A stretch of DNA of 64,000 bases. Source: Neorhizobium sp. NCHU2750. GTDB taxonomy: Bacteria; Pseudomonadota; Alphaproteobacteria; Rhizobiales; Rhizobiaceae. Positions 44,834 through 54,817 of this stretch are shown here, piece after piece (positions within the stretch are counted from its first letter, which is position 1; each line of letters begins with the position of its first letter). A program made the translations under genes and the position numbers. The notes under the pieces are model-generated. The model ran no database searches. It worked only from the letters and a program-made list of their open reading frames with translations, and was not told the DNA's origin. The stretch spans positions 4,096,501-4,160,500 of the forward strand of contig NZ_CP030827.1 in the NCBI RefSeq assembly GCF_003597675.1. Reading direction: 5' to 3'.

Positions 44834-45916
44834 ATGGGCGCCTATATTCTTCGCCGCCTGCTGTTGATGATCCCGACTATCGTCGGCATCATGGCGATCT
44901 CGTTTCTCGTCGTGCAATTTGCCCCCGGCGGTCCGGTCGAACAAGTGATTGCTCAGATCCAGGGGCAGGATTCGGGCGACAGGCTTTCCGGTGCCAATAG
45001 TGACCTGATGGCACAGGGCGCCAACAGCGAATCCAACTATCGCGGTGCGCAGGGTCTCGATCCGGAATTCATCAAGAAGCTCGAAAAGCAGTTCGGTTTC
45101 GACAAGCCGCCGCTCACTCGCTTCCTCGACATGATGTGGAACTATATCCGCTTCGATTTCGGCGAGAGCTTCTTCCGCAACACCTCGGTGATCGATCTGA
45201 TCATCGACAAGCTGCCGGTCTCCATGTCGCTCGGCTTCTGGATCCTGATCGTGTCCTACCTCATCTCCATCCCGCTCGGCATCCGCAAGGCGGTGAAGGA
45301 TGGATCGAGCTTCGACATCTGGACGTCCGGCGTCATCATCGTCGGTTATGCGGTGCCGAGCTTCCTCTTTGGCATCCTCTTGATCGTGCTGTTTGCCGGC
45401 GGTTCCTTCTTCGACTGGTTCCCGCTGCGTGGCCTCGTTTCCGACAATTTCGACGATCTCACCTGGTATCAGAAGATCGGCGACTATTTCTGGCATCTCA
45501 CCCTGCCGCTGATCGCCATGTCGCTCTCGGCCTTTGCCACGACGACGCTGTTGACCAAGAACTCCTTCATCGACGAGATCAAGAAACAGTATGTCACGAC
45601 GGCGCGCGCCAAGGGCCTGAACGAGCGGCAGGTGCTGTATGGCCATGTCTTCCGCAACGCCATGCTGATCGTCATCGCCGGCTTCCCCGGCGCCTTCATC
45701 TCGGCCTTCTTCACCGGTTCGCTGCTGATCGAGAACATCTTCTCGCTCGATGGCCTGGGAAGGCTTGGCTATCTGTCGATCGTCAATCGCGACTATCCGA
45801 TCGTCTTCGGCACGCTCTACATCTTCTCGCTGATGGGCCTCGTCGTGAACCTGATCTCCGACCTGATCTATACCTGGATCGACCCGCGCATCGATTTCGA
45901 GCGGAGGGATGTCTGA
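44834..45916 (+). CDS. yejB: Peptide ABC transporter permease YejB
   Basis: 360 residues, DppB-type permease. N-terminal [20 protein letters not shown], a periplasmic segment of about 70 residues, five further helices and the coupling motif [20 protein letters not shown] near 270. GCGGAGCACGCTG provides the ribosome site. The stop shares one base with the yejE start (TGATG). A 143-bp gap without any gene separates it from yejA. Confidence 0.95.
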   Translation: MGAYILRRLLLMIPTIVGIMAISFLVVQFAPGGPVEQVIAQIQGQDSGDRLSGANSDLMAQGANSESNYRGAQGLDPEFIKKLEKQFGFDKPPLTRFLDMMWNYIRFDFGESFFRNTSVIDLIIDKLPVSMSLGFWILIVSYLISIPLGIRKAVKDGSSFDIWTSGVIIVGYAVPSFLFGILLIVLFAGGSFFDWFPLRGLVSDNFDDLTWYQKIGDYFWHLTLPLIAMSLSAFATTTLLTKNSFIDEIKKQYVTTARAKGLNERQVLYGHVFRNAMLIVIAGFPGAFISAFFTGSLLIENIFSLDGLGRLGYLSIVNRDYPIVFGTLYIFSLMGLVVNLISDLIYTWIDPRIDFERRDV

Positions 45917-47064
45917 TGAACGCCCCCGCCGTAACCACGCCTGCCGAAACATCGGCACCCGCAAAGCGCCCCTTCCTGTCGCCGACGACGAAACGCCGGC
46001 TTGCCAATTTCCGCGCCAACAAGCGCGGCTTCTCGTCCTTCTGGCTCTTCATGATCCTGTTCGTGCTGAGCCTGTTTGCCGAATTCATCGCCAATGACCG
46101 CCCGATCATCGCCTCGTACAAGGGCGAGATCCTCTATCCGGTGCTGGTCGATTACCCGGAAGAAAAGTTCGGCGGCTTTCTCGCGACCACCGACTATCGC
46201 TCTGATTACATCCAGCAGGAAATCAACGCCCATGGCTGGATGATCTGGCCGCCGATCCGTTATTCCTACCAGACGGTCAATTCGCAGATCCCCCATTCGG
46301 CGCCGACCGAACCCTTCTGGCTGATGCCGAAGGCCGATCGCTGCAAGGCCTATCCGGAAGGCGACAAGGACCCGAACTGCATTACCGGCAATCTCAACTG
46401 GCTCGGAACCGACGATCAGGCACGCGATGTCATGGCGCGGATGATCTATGGTTTCCGCATCTCCGTTCTGTTCGGCCTGGCACTCACCATCTGCTCGGCG
46501 GTCATCGGCGTCGGTGCCGGTGCCGTGCAGGGCTATTTCGGCGGTTGGACCGATCTTCTGATGCAGCGTTTCATCGAGATCTGGTCGGCCATGCCGGTTC
46601 TCTACATCCTGCTGATCATCGCCTCCATCCTGCCGCCCGGCTTCTTCATCCTGCTCGGCATATTGCTGCTCTTCTCCTGGGTCAGCCTTGTCGGTGTCGT
46701 CAGGGCGGAGTTTCTGCGCGCCCGCAATTTCGAATATGTCAGGGCCGCCCGCGCGCTCGGTGTCGGCAACTGGACGATCATGGTTCGCCACCTCCTGCCC
46801 AACGCCATGGTGGCGACGCTCACTTTCCTGCCCTTCATCCTGTCGGGGTCGATCGCGACGCTCACCTCGCTCGACTTCTTGGGCTTCGGCATGCCGCCCG
46901 GTTCGCCGTCGCTGGGCGAGATGATCGCGCAGGGCAAGAACAATCTCCAGGCGCCCTGGCTCGGCCTCACTGCCTTCTTCACCATGTCGATCATGCTGTC
47001 GCTGCTGATCTTCATCGGCGAGGCGGTGCGCGATGCCTTCGATCCCCGCAAGACGTTCCGGTGA
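45916..47064 (+). CDS. yejE: Peptide ABC transporter permease YejE
   Basis: 382 residues, DppC-type permease with the large YejE periplasmic insert. First helix GFSSFWLFMILFVLSLFAEF; then FGGFLATTDYRSDYIQQEIN and RYSYQTVNSQIPHSAP on the outside; LGTDDQARDVMARMIYGFRISVLFG starts the core; coupling motif YVRAARALGVGNWTIMVRH near 293. The true start is the ATG at 45916; the open frame further upstream is a shadow of yejB. Confidence 0.95.
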   Translation: MNAPAVTTPAETSAPAKRPFLSPTTKRRLANFRANKRGFSSFWLFMILFVLSLFAEFIANDRPIIASYKGEILYPVLVDYPEEKFGGFLATTDYRSDYIQQEINAHGWMIWPPIRYSYQTVNSQIPHSAPTEPFWLMPKADRCKAYPEGDKDPNCITGNLNWLGTDDQARDVMARMIYGFRISVLFGLALTICSAVIGVGAGAVQGYFGGWTDLLMQRFIEIWSAMPVLYILLIIASILPPGFFILLGILLLFSWVSLVGVVRAEFLRARNFEYVRAARALGVGNWTIMVRHLLPNAMVATLTFLPFILSGSIATLTSLDFLGFGMPPGSPSLGEMIAQGKNNLQAPWLGLTAFFTMSIMLSLLIFIGEAVRDAFDPRKTFR

Positions 47065-47065
47065 T

Positions 47066-48697
47066 ATGATGACAGACGCTCTTCTTTCCGTCCGGGACCT
47101 GTCCGTCGCCTTCCATCAGGGCGAAACGGAAACGCTTGCCGTCGACCGCGTATCCTTCGATATCAGGCCCGGCGAGGTTCTGGCGCTGGTCGGCGAATCC
47201 GGCTCCGGCAAGTCCGTTTCGGCCAATTCCATCCTCAAGCTTCTGCCCTATCCGGCTGCGAGCCATCCGTCGGGAGAAATCCTCTTCAACGGCAAGGATC
47301 TCCTGAAGGCATTGGAGCCGGAACTGCGCCGTGTGCGCGGCAACGACATCACGATGATCTTTCAGGAGCCGATGACCTCGCTCAATCCGCTCCACACGAT
47401 CGAGAAGCAGGTCGGCGAAATCTTGGAAATGCATCAGGGCATGAGGGGAACTACCGCCCGCGCCCGCATCCTGGAGCTCCTCAATCAGGTCGGCATCCGT
47501 GAGCCGGAAAAGCGGCTCACCGCCTATCCGCACGAACTGTCCGGCGGCCAGCGGCAACGTGTGATGATCGCCATGGCGCTCGCCAACCGGCCAAAGCTGC
47601 TGATCGCCGACGAGCCGACCACGGCGCTCGACGTGACGGTACAGGCGCAGATCCTCGAATTGTTGAAGACGCTGAAGGGCGAGCATGGCATGTCCATGCT
47701 GTTCATCACCCACGATCTCGGCATCGTGCGCAAGTTCGCCGATCGCGTCTGCGTCATGACCAAGGGAAAGATTGTCGAGGAAGGCACGGTCGAGGCCGTC
47801 TTCAACAACCCTCAGCATGCCTATACCCGGCACCTCCTGTCGTCCGAGCCGCGCGGCGTGCCGCCGCTTGCCGATCCCGCCCGCCCGGTCGTGATGGAAG
47901 CCAAGGACCTGCGCGTCTGGTTCCCGATCAAGGCCGGCTTCATGCGCAAGGTGGTCGATCACGTGAAGGCCGTCGATGGCGTGGACCTGACGCTGCGCGC
48001 TGGAGAGACGCTCGGCATCGTCGGCGAATCCGGCTCCGGCAAGACGACGCTTGGCCTCGCTCTCGCCCGCCTGATCGCATCGCAAGGCCGTATCGTCTTC
48101 ATCGGCGACGCCATCAACGGCTATTCCTTCAAGCAGATGTTGCCCTATCGCAATCGCCTTCAGGTCGTCTTTCAGGATCCCTTCGGTTCGCTCAGCCCCC
48201 GCATGCCGGTGGGAGAGATCATCGCCGAGGGATTGAAGGTGCACGAACGGTCGCTGACGGCCGATCAGCGCGACGAACGTGTCTCCTGGGCGCTGCAGGA
48301 GGTCGGTCTCGACCCGGCCACCCGCTGGCGCTATCCGCATGAATTCTCCGGGGGGCAGAGGCAACGTATCGCCATCGCCCGCGCCATGGTGCTCAAGCCC
48401 CGCTTCGTCATGCTCGACGAGCCGACCTCGGCGCTCGACATGACCGTGCAGGCGCAGGTGGTCGATCTGTTGCGCGATCTGCAGGCCAAGCATGATCTCG
48501 CCTACCTCTTCATCAGCCATGACCTGAAGGTGGTGAAGGCGCTTGCCAACCACGTCATCGTCATGCGCATGGGCAAGGTGGTCGAGGAAGGCCCGTCGGA
48601 GGCCATCTTCCGTTCGCCGAGGCAAGACTATACCAAGGCCCTCATGGCCGCTGCCTTCGACATGCAGGCCGTCGAGAATGGTGTCGTCGGACAGTAA
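47066..48697 (+). CDS. yejF: Peptide ABC transporter ATPase YejF (two nucleotide-binding domains)
   Basis: 543 residues with two fused ATPase domains. Domain 1: Walker [18 protein letters not shown], signature [16 protein letters not shown], Walker [14 protein letters not shown]. Domain 2: Walker [18 protein letters not shown] (near 320), signature [16 protein letters not shown], Walker [14 protein letters not shown]. The ATG at 47066 lies one base after the yejE stop; a second ATG follows directly. The stop codon falls inside a short tandem repeat. Confidence 0.95.
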   Translation: MMTDALLSVRDLSVAFHQGETETLAVDRVSFDIRPGEVLALVGESGSGKSVSANSILKLLPYPAASHPSGEILFNGKDLLKALEPELRRVRGNDITMIFQEPMTSLNPLHTIEKQVGEILEMHQGMRGTTARARILELLNQVGIREPEKRLTAYPHELSGGQRQRVMIAMALANRPKLLIADEPTTALDVTVQAQILELLKTLKGEHGMSMLFITHDLGIVRKFADRVCVMTKGKIVEEGTVEAVFNNPQHAYTRHLLSSEPRGVPPLADPARPVVMEAKDLRVWFPIKAGFMRKVVDHVKAVDGVDLTLRAGETLGIVGESGSGKTTLGLALARLIASQGRIVFIGDAINGYSFKQMLPYRNRLQVVFQDPFGSLSPRMPVGEIIAEGLKVHERSLTADQRDERVSWALQEVGLDPATRWRYPHEFSGGQRQRIAIARAMVLKPRFVMLDEPTSALDMTVQAQVVDLLRDLQAKHDLAYLFISHDLKVVKALANHVIVMRMGKVVEEGPSEAIFRSPRQDYTKALMAAAFDMQAVENGVVGQ

Positions 48698-48750
48698 TTG
48701 CGTGGCCAGTAACTGCACAGCCGGTAATTGCCCGGCTAATAATTGAAATG
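48691..48750. repeat. Four imperfect copies of a 15-bp tandem repeat
   Basis: TAATTG, TAACTG, TAATTG and TAATTG begin at 48695, 48710, 48725 and 48740, an exact 15-bp period, within units of consensus CCAGTAATTGCNNGG. The first copy contains the yejF stop codon; the array fills the gap up to the next ribosome site. Confidence 0.75.
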
Positions 48751-48761
48751 GGGGAACCACC

Positions 48762-49712
48762 ATGTCCGAAAAGGCATCCGTCGTCATCGACCTGAAATTC
48801 GAGCCTGAGGATGTGGCACGTGCGCTTGCCGGTTCTTTCGAAGGGCGCAAGGTTCTTCTCGCATCCGACAAGTCGGCCGATTTGAGCGGCGCGCGTTACG
48901 CTTTCCTCTGGAAGCCGGATCTCGACCTCTTCGAGCGCGCCCCCAATCTGGAAGTGCTGTTTTCCGGCGGTGCGGGCGTCGATGCCATCCTCGCCGTGCC
49001 GGGCCTGCCCGATCTGCCGATCGTCCGCTTCGTCGACGAAAGCCTCACCACCCGCATGAGCGAGTGGGTCGTGCTGCAATGCCTGAGCCATCTGAGGCAG
49101 GCACCGGCCTATATGCGCCAGCAGGCGAGCCGCACCTGGCGGGAGCTCTCCCAGCCGGAAGCGAAGGAGCTCACCGTTGGCGTCATGGGCCTCGGCATCC
49201 TCGGACAGGATGCCGTGCGCAAACTGAAGGTGATGGGCTTTGACGTCATCGGCTGGTCGCGAACCGCAAAGACGATAGACGGTATCGAGACCTTCGATGC
49301 CGCCGGCCTCGACGATTTTCTCGGCCGCACCGACATCCTGGTCGGCCTTCTGCCATTGACCGATGACACCCGTGGGATATTCGATGCGTCCCTGTTTTCC
49401 AGGTTGCGGCAAGGCGGTGCGCTCGGCAGACCCATCTTCATCAATGCCGGGCGCGGTGGCAGCCAGGTGGAGGCGGATATCGTTGCGGCACTCGACAAGG
49501 GTGTGCTTGGCGGTGCCTCGCTGGATGTCTTCGAAGTCGAGCCGCTGGCAGCGACGAGCCCGCTCTGGGGCATGGACAATGTCATCCTCACCGCCCATGC
49601 CGCTGCGGCCTCCGATATCCGTTCGCTGTTTGCCAATGCCGAAAAGCAGATCGAGCGATGGGAGCAGGGAGAGCCGCTGCAGCATCTGGTCGACAAGGTA
49701 CGGGGATACTGA
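48762..49712 (+). CDS. 2-hydroxyacid dehydrogenase (glyoxylate/hydroxypyruvate reductase A type)
   Basis: 316 residues. Reduces 2-oxo acids such as glyoxylate or hydroxypyruvate with NAD(P)H. VGVMGLGILGQDAVRKLKVMG is the Rossmann loop (near 137-157); FINAGRGGSQVEADIVAAL and GASLDVFEVEPL hold the catalytic Arg/Glu region, and the His in VILTAHAAA is the acid-base. It lacks the classic GRIG motif, as GhrA types do. ATG after TGGGGGAACCACC. It follows yejF by 64 bp and could be cotranscribed; the functional link is not clear. Confidence 0.9.
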   Translation: MSEKASVVIDLKFEPEDVARALAGSFEGRKVLLASDKSADLSGARYAFLWKPDLDLFERAPNLEVLFSGGAGVDAILAVPGLPDLPIVRFVDESLTTRMSEWVVLQCLSHLRQAPAYMRQQASRTWRELSQPEAKELTVGVMGLGILGQDAVRKLKVMGFDVIGWSRTAKTIDGIETFDAAGLDDFLGRTDILVGLLPLTDDTRGIFDASLFSRLRQGGALGRPIFINAGRGGSQVEADIVAALDKGVLGGASLDVFEVEPLAATSPLWGMDNVILTAHAAAASDIRSLFANAEKQIERWEQGEPLQHLVDKVRGY

Positions 49713-49782
49713 GCCTCGCGCCGTACCGCGATGGCTCAACTGTGTCTGGACTTAATCGATTTTTTTCCCGATAAAGCTGCCG

Positions 49783-49839
49783 GGAGGCGGGATAGCTTGC
49801 CTCCTTAGCGAGTGAGGCCGACCGGTCACAGGCGACCGG
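49783..49839 (+). other. Two stem-loops in the pncB leader
   Basis: GGAGGC (49783-49788) pairs with GCCTCC (49799-49804), and CCGGTC (49822-49827) pairs with GACCGG (49834-49839). They lie just before the pncB ATG at 49853. Suggestive of RNA-level control; no known riboswitch is recognised. Confidence 0.4.
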
Positions 49840-49852
49840 GACAGGGGCAGGC

Positions 49853-51157
49853 ATGACCAAGACCGATATCGCAACCAGGGTGTATAACCACAGCTGGAAG
49901 CTCGATCCGATCATCCGCAGTCTGATCGACACCGATTTCTACAAACTTCTGATGCTGCAGATGATCTGGAAACTTTATCCGGATGTCGATGCGACATTTT
50001 CGGTTATCAACCGCACAACCAGCGTCAAGCTGGCGGATGAGATCGATGAAGGCGCCCTGCGTGAGCAGCTCGACCATGCGCGCACCGTCGGCCTCTCCAA
50101 GAAGGAGATGATCTGGCTCGCCGGTAACACCTTCTATGGCCGCAACCAGATTTTCGAGCCCGAGTTTCTGACCTGGCTCTCCACCTATAAATTGCCGGAA
50201 TACGAGCTGTTCAAGCGCAATGGCCAATATGAGTTGAACTTCCACGGCAAGTGGATGGACACGACCATGTGGGAAATCCCGGCTCTGGCGATCATCAACG
50301 AGATGCGCTCGCGCTCGGCCATGCGCTCGGTCGGCTATTTCACGCTCGACGTGCTCTATGCGCGCGCCAAGGCCAGGATGTGGGAGAAGGTCGAGCGGCT
50401 GCGTACCCTGCCGGGCCTGAGGATCTCCGACTTCGGCACGCGCAGGCGGCATAGTTTCCTCTGGCAGCGCTGGTGCGTCGAAGCCTTGAAGGAAGGCATC
50501 GGCAGCGGCTTTACCGGCACCAGCAACGTGTTGCTCGCCATGGATTCCGATCTCGAAGCCGTCGGCACCAATGCGCACGAGCTTCCCATGGTCGCGGCGG
50601 CACTTGCCAATACCGACGAGGAGCTTCGCAACGCCTCCTATCAGGTGCTGAAGGACTGGAACCGGCTCTATCACGGCAATCTGCTGATCGTCCTGCCGGA
50701 TGCGTTCGGCACGGCATCGTTCCTGCGCGATGCGCCGGACTGGGTGGCCGACTGGACCGGCTTCCGCCCCGATAGCGCCCCGCCGATCGAAGGTGGCGAA
50801 AAGATCATCTCCTGGTGGAAGAAAATGGGCCGCGACCCGAAGGAAAAGCTGCTGATCTTCTCCGACGGGCTCGATGTCGATGCCATCATCGATACCTATC
50901 GCCATTTCGAAGGCAGGGTACGCATGAGCTTCGGCTGGGGAACCAACCTCACCAACGATTTCGCCGGCTGCGCTCCGGTGGAAATCGCCGGGCTGAAACC
51001 CATCTCCGTCGTCTGCAAGGTCAGCGAGGCCAATGGCCGTCCCGCCGTCAAGCTCTCCGACAATCCCCAGAAGGCGACCGGAGATCCTGAAGAAGTTCAG
51101 CGCTATCTCCGCTTCTTTGGTGAAGAAGATCGCGTCAGCCAGAAGCTCGTGGTCTGA
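49853..51157 (+). CDS. pncB: Nicotinate phosphoribosyltransferase
   Basis: 434 residues. Joins nicotinate and PRPP with ATP use in NAD salvage. [20 protein letters not shown] opens the protein as in the family; [14 protein letters not shown] holds the Arg cluster and the phosphorylatable His; [23 protein letters not shown] and [10 protein letters not shown] follow. Preceded by a leader with two hairpins and followed by a clear terminator. PRPP use gives a loose metabolic tie to phnN, nothing more. Confidence 0.96.
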   Translation: MTKTDIATRVYNHSWKLDPIIRSLIDTDFYKLLMLQMIWKLYPDVDATFSVINRTTSVKLADEIDEGALREQLDHARTVGLSKKEMIWLAGNTFYGRNQIFEPEFLTWLSTYKLPEYELFKRNGQYELNFHGKWMDTTMWEIPALAIINEMRSRSAMRSVGYFTLDVLYARAKARMWEKVERLRTLPGLRISDFGTRRRHSFLWQRWCVEALKEGIGSGFTGTSNVLLAMDSDLEAVGTNAHELPMVAAALANTDEELRNASYQVLKDWNRLYHGNLLIVLPDAFGTASFLRDAPDWVADWTGFRPDSAPPIEGGEKIISWWKKMGRDPKEKLLIFSDGLDVDAIIDTYRHFEGRVRMSFGWGTNLTNDFAGCAPVEIAGLKPISVVCKVSEANGRPAVKLSDNPQKATGDPEEVQRYLRFFGEEDRVSQKLVV

Positions 51158-51189
51158 GATAATTCTATCGAAGTGCTTTTCCACAAGAT

Positions 51190-51216
51190 GAAACCCCGCC
51201 TTGCGGGCGGGGTTTC
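51190..51216. terminator. Rho-independent terminator after pncB
   Basis: GAAACCCCGCC pairs perfectly with GGCGGGGTTTC around TTGCG. It serves pncB and possibly the convergent DUF1236 gene. Confidence 0.85.
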
Positions 51217-51238
51217 CTGTCTCTGAATACCAGGCATC

Positions 51239-51637
51239 TTATCGGATGACCTGCACCACCGTATGGGTCTGCGGATCGACGATCACGCGCTGATTGTTGA
51301 CGACGGTATAGGCATATTGGTCGTGGCTCGGGACAGGGGTCAGCACCACGGTATCGGGAACCGGCTTGCCGACGGCGATCGGCTGGTCGACAGTGACTGC
51401 GGTGGTCGGCACCGGCTGCTGTTCGACATAGGTGACGACCTCGCGCGGCGGCGGATCGATCGCCGTGCCGGCAATGGCACCAACGACGCCACCGACTGCG
51501 GCACCGACCGGACCACCGACGACGGCGCCGGTGACCGCACCACCGGCTGCACCAGTCACGGTGCTTTGTTGTGCGCTGGCCTGGCCGGCCAGAGCGAACG
51601 CTGCGGCAGCACAGGAAGCAAGAATGATCTTTTTCAT
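51239..51637 (-). CDS. DUF1236 family secreted protein
   Basis: 132 residues. Signal peptide MKKIILASCAAAAFALAGQASA, then a Gly/Ala-rich glycine-zipper-like stretch (GAVVGGPVGAAVGGVVGAIAG) that may insert in or span a membrane, and a C-terminal DUF1236-like part SHDQYAYTVVNNQRVIVDPQTHTVVQVI. AGGAGAAGAACC precedes the ATG at 51637. Common in rhizobia, function unknown. The 51638-51936 gap holds no further gene. Confidence 0.85.
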   Translation of the reverse strand: MKKIILASCAAAAFALAGQASAQQSTVTGAAGGAVTGAVVGGPVGAAVGGVVGAIAGTAIDPPPREVVTYVEQQPVPTTAVTVDQPIAVGKPVPDTVVLTPVPSHDQYAYTVVNNQRVIVDPQTHTVVQVIR

Positions 51638-51936
51638 GGTTCTTCTCCTCTTTTGACTTCCGGCGACAAAACCCGCCTTCCATCGAAACCGTTCCGCAGT
51701 CGATGTCACCTTTGGTTGTCGCTTGAAATATTTGGAGAGCCTGTTTCGAGGGGATTTCGGGTTTCCAAAAGCATCCCTCACCGATTTTTCCCGAGATGAA
51801 CGACAACTCCTGGATGTTTGGCTCGGCCGCTCAAACGCTTAACCAAGAGGCGGAAAATTGGGCTCTTCCCATGCCCTGCCTATTGCCAAGCGGAGGCTGC
51901 AAACTATTTGCCCGATCAGAAATGGGAGAAAAGCCC

Positions 51937-52332
51937 GTGGAATACCGCTTTCTGATCGTCGAAGACAGCCTTCTCGTTGCCATGGATATTGAGGAGGCCG
52001 TCCAGCGTTGCGGCCATGACGTGGTTGGCATAGCGCCGGATATGAAAGTGGCGCTAAACTACACGAGGGAAACGGACATTGCCTTCGTCGACGTCCGTCT
52101 TGCCGATGGCGAGACCGGTCCTGAGATTGCCAGGGTTCTGGCGGAATACGGCATCGTCGTCATCATGATCACCGGCAATCCCGGTGTCGTCGCATCCGGC
52201 GTCAATGGGGTGCTCGGCGTCATGGCCAAACCCCTGACCGACCAGGCCTCCATGGACCTCATCCAGTTCGCCGTCGACCGCAAGAACGGCAAGCCCGGCA
52301 TCCCGCCGGCGCGCCTGCGCCTCTTTCATTGA
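51937..52332 (+). CDS. Single-domain response regulator (CheY-like receiver)
   Basis: 131 residues, a receiver domain alone. Acidic pair Glu9-Asp10 in FLIVEDSLL, phosphoacceptor Asp52 in FVDVRLADG, Thr79 in MITGNP and Lys98 in MAKPL are all present. No output domain, so it acts by protein contact or phosphotransfer. The start is GTG at 51937 with GGGAGA 6 bp upstream; an ATG at 51922 lacks a ribosome site. No kinase gene is nearby. Its stop lies 59 bp before the epimerase gene. Confidence 0.9.
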   Translation: MEYRFLIVEDSLLVAMDIEEAVQRCGHDVVGIAPDMKVALNYTRETDIAFVDVRLADGETGPEIARVLAEYGIVVIMITGNPGVVASGVNGVLGVMAKPLTDQASMDLIQFAVDRKNGKPGIPPARLRLFH

Positions 52333-52391
52333 TCCGTTGCTTCGCACCGCCTGAGCGAGTAAGTGATCCCGGTCATCAGGCGGAAGCAGAC

Positions 52392-53399
52392 ATGCGATTT
52401 TTTATTACCGGTACGGCGGGTTTCATCGGATTTCATCTGGCCCGCAAGCTTCTGCAGGATGGTCACGAGGTCCTGGGCTTCGATGGGATGACGCCCTATT
52501 ACAGCCTGCGCCTGAAGGAAGCCCGCAATGCCGGCCTCATCCAGTTCCCGACCTTCCGTTTCGTTGAGGGCATGCTGGAAGACAAGGCGCTATTGAATGA
52601 GACGGTAACGGCCTTCAGGCCGGACGTCATCGTCCATCTGGCTGCCCAGGCCGGTGTTCGCTACAGCCTCGAAAATCCCAAGGCCTATCTGGATTCGAAC
52701 CTCATCGGCTCCTGGAACATCCTCGAGATTGCTCGCGAAATCGGTGTCGGGCATCTGATGCTGGCCTCGACCTCTTCGGTCTATGGTGCAAACCCCGGCA
52801 TTCCCTTCCGTGAGACAGACAAGGCCGATGAGCCGCTGACCTTCTATGCGGCCAGCAAGAAGGCGATGGAGGCGATGGCGCATAGCTACGCCCATCTCTA
52901 CAAGGTGCCGACCACGGCCTTCCGCTTCTTCACCGTCTATGGTCCATGGGGTCGACCGGACATGGCACTGTTCAAGTTCGTCAAGGCGATGCTGGAAGAT
53001 CGGGAAATCGAGATCTACGGCGAAGGCAAGATGAGCCGGGATTTCACCTATATCGATGATCTGGTCCAGTCTGTCATCGATCTCTCCACGATCGCACCCG
53101 CCGAAGTCAACCGCGTTGCGGACGTCGACACGCTCTCTGCCCAGGGCCCGTTCCGCATCGTCAATCTCGGCGGTGGACAGCCGGTCGGATTGCTGGATTT
53201 CGTCGAGGTCGTTGAAAAGACGATGGGCAAGCCTGCAAAACGCAAGATGCTGCCGATGCAGAAGGGCGACGTTCCGCGAACCTTCGCCAGCCCCGAGCTG
53301 CTTCTGGCCTTGACCGGCCGCAAGCCGGAAACAGGGCTTAATGAAGGCGTTGGCGCCTTTGTCCGCTGGTACCTGGAGCATCGCTCCGAAATCGACTGA
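52392..53399 (+). CDS. NAD-dependent epimerase, UDP-glucuronate 4-epimerase type
   Basis: 335 residues, extended short-chain dehydrogenase fold. [20 protein letters not shown] binds NAD; the catalytic triad is Ser in LASTSSVYG and Tyr/Lys in [37 protein letters not shown] and [12 protein letters not shown] are typical of UDP-glucuronate epimerases (LpsL/CapI). It would supply UDP-galacturonate for lipopolysaccharide or exopolysaccharide. Start at 52392 with GGCGGAAG upstream. Confidence 0.92.
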   Translation: MRFFITGTAGFIGFHLARKLLQDGHEVLGFDGMTPYYSLRLKEARNAGLIQFPTFRFVEGMLEDKALLNETVTAFRPDVIVHLAAQAGVRYSLENPKAYLDSNLIGSWNILEIAREIGVGHLMLASTSSVYGANPGIPFRETDKADEPLTFYAASKKAMEAMAHSYAHLYKVPTTAFRFFTVYGPWGRPDMALFKFVKAMLEDREIEIYGEGKMSRDFTYIDDLVQSVIDLSTIAPAEVNRVADVDTLSAQGPFRIVNLGGGQPVGLLDFVEVVEKTMGKPAKRKMLPMQKGDVPRTFASPELLLALTGRKPETGLNEGVGAFVRWYLEHRSEID

Positions 53400-53583
53400 C
53401 AAGCCGTATTGGTTCGCGATGCGCTTCACATCTGGCGGAGCATGCTTGCCTATTGCGGATGACCGCACCAGATCAGCACGGTACGAACGTGCAAGACGTG
53501 TCGTCGCAATCGATTTATCGAACGGACCGTTCGGCTTGGATTCATTTTTGAAAGACTCTATGTTGCCGAGGAAGACGGATCAT

Positions 53584-54813
53584 ATGGTACCGAAGGTCAA
53601 AGGCATGTCAGAGGGTCTCAGAGATGCCCGTATCCTCATGTATAGCCATGATACTTTTGGGCTTGGCCATATTCGCCGCTGCATGACGATCGCCAATCAT
53701 CTGGTCGAAACCTTCCAGGGCGCGCATGTGCTGATCATATCCGGTGCCACCATCGCCGGCGCTTTCGACTACCGCTCACGCGTCGACTACGTGAAGATCC
53801 CGAGCGTCATCAAGCTGCGCAACGGCGATTACACGTCGATGGACGAGCATATCAATCTGGAAGAAACGCTGGAAATGCGCCAGGCGATCATCCGCCAGAC
53901 GGCGGAGAGCTTCCAGCCCGATATCTTTATCGTCGACAAGGAGCCGCTGGGTCTTCGCCGCGAGGTGGAGGATACGCTGGTCTATCTCAAGAGCCGCGGC
54001 ACACTTCTCGTTCTCGGCCTGCGCGATGTCATGGACGCGCCGCATCTGCTCGATGCCGAATGGCGCCGCAACGATGTGATGGCCAAGATCGACCAGCTTT
54101 ACGACAGCGTCTGGATCTACGGACCGCCGGATTTCTATGATCCGCTGACCGGACTGGACGTGCCGCCATCGCTGCGCCGGAAAATGAACTTTGTCGGCTT
54201 TCTTCAGCGGAAGGCCTGGACGAAAAAGATGCCGGCGACGAGCCGCAAGGGTGACTATGTCCTCGTTACCACCGGTGGCGGTGGAGACGGATACGACCTT
54301 GTTCGCGATGTCATAAACGCCTACCAGTCCGATCCGACGCTGACGGAGAGGGCACTGATCGTACTCGGCCCCTACATGCCCGGCGAGCAGCGCAACGAAC
54401 TGATCGAGTCCGCCCGCCAGCATGACTGTCTCGAGGTCATCGAGTTCGATAATCGCATGGAAGACCTGATCAGCAACGCCAAGGCTATCGTCGCCATGGG
54501 CGGCTACAATACCTATTGCGAGATCCTGTCCTTCGACAAACCGGCGCTGATCGTGCCGCGCATGGTACCTCGCCAGGAACAGCTCATCCGCGCGATGCGA
54601 GCAACCGAACTCGGCCTTGTTGCCATGCTGCACCCGGATCATTCATCTGATGGGCCAAGATTGGCAGCCGCGATCAAGTCGCTTCTCATCCGCCAGCCGC
54701 CGTCCGTCACGGCGCCGCATCACAGGCTCGAAGGTCTGACGAACCTCTCTGCCATCGTCCGCGAATGGCTCGAAGGGCAGAAGCCGGACTATCTGTCGGT
54801 CGTCGAAAACTGA
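53584..54813 (+). CDS. MurG-like glycosyltransferase family protein (GT28 type)
   Basis: 409 residues. RILMYSHDTFGLGHIRRCMTI resembles the acceptor-binding loop of MurG/GT28 enzymes, and VTTGGGGDGYDLVRDVINAY with AIVAMGGYNTYCEILSFDKP and ALIVPRMVPRQEQ resembles the nucleotide-sugar-binding C-terminal half. No signal peptide. Start at 53584 (GAGGAAG upstream); the frame is open back to 53341 inside the epimerase gene. Its closest partner is the convergent gene at 54818, with which it shares both halves. Donor, acceptor and product are unknown. Confidence 0.8.
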   Translation: MVPKVKGMSEGLRDARILMYSHDTFGLGHIRRCMTIANHLVETFQGAHVLIISGATIAGAFDYRSRVDYVKIPSVIKLRNGDYTSMDEHINLEETLEMRQAIIRQTAESFQPDIFIVDKEPLGLRREVEDTLVYLKSRGTLLVLGLRDVMDAPHLLDAEWRRNDVMAKIDQLYDSVWIYGPPDFYDPLTGLDVPPSLRRKMNFVGFLQRKAWTKKMPATSRKGDYVLVTTGGGGDGYDLVRDVINAYQSDPTLTERALIVLGPYMPGEQRNELIESARQHDCLEVIEFDNRMEDLISNAKAIVAMGGYNTYCEILSFDKPALIVPRMVPRQEQLIRAMRATELGLVAMLHPDHSSDGPRLAAAIKSLLIRQPPSVTAPHHRLEGLTNLSAIVREWLEGQKPDYLSVVEN

Positions 54814-54817
54814 GCGA

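Noticed and set aside
47012..48871. 619-codon frame antisense to yejF
   Set aside because: Opposite-strand shadow of two ATPase domains; the translation shows internal similarity only because the two domains are similar.
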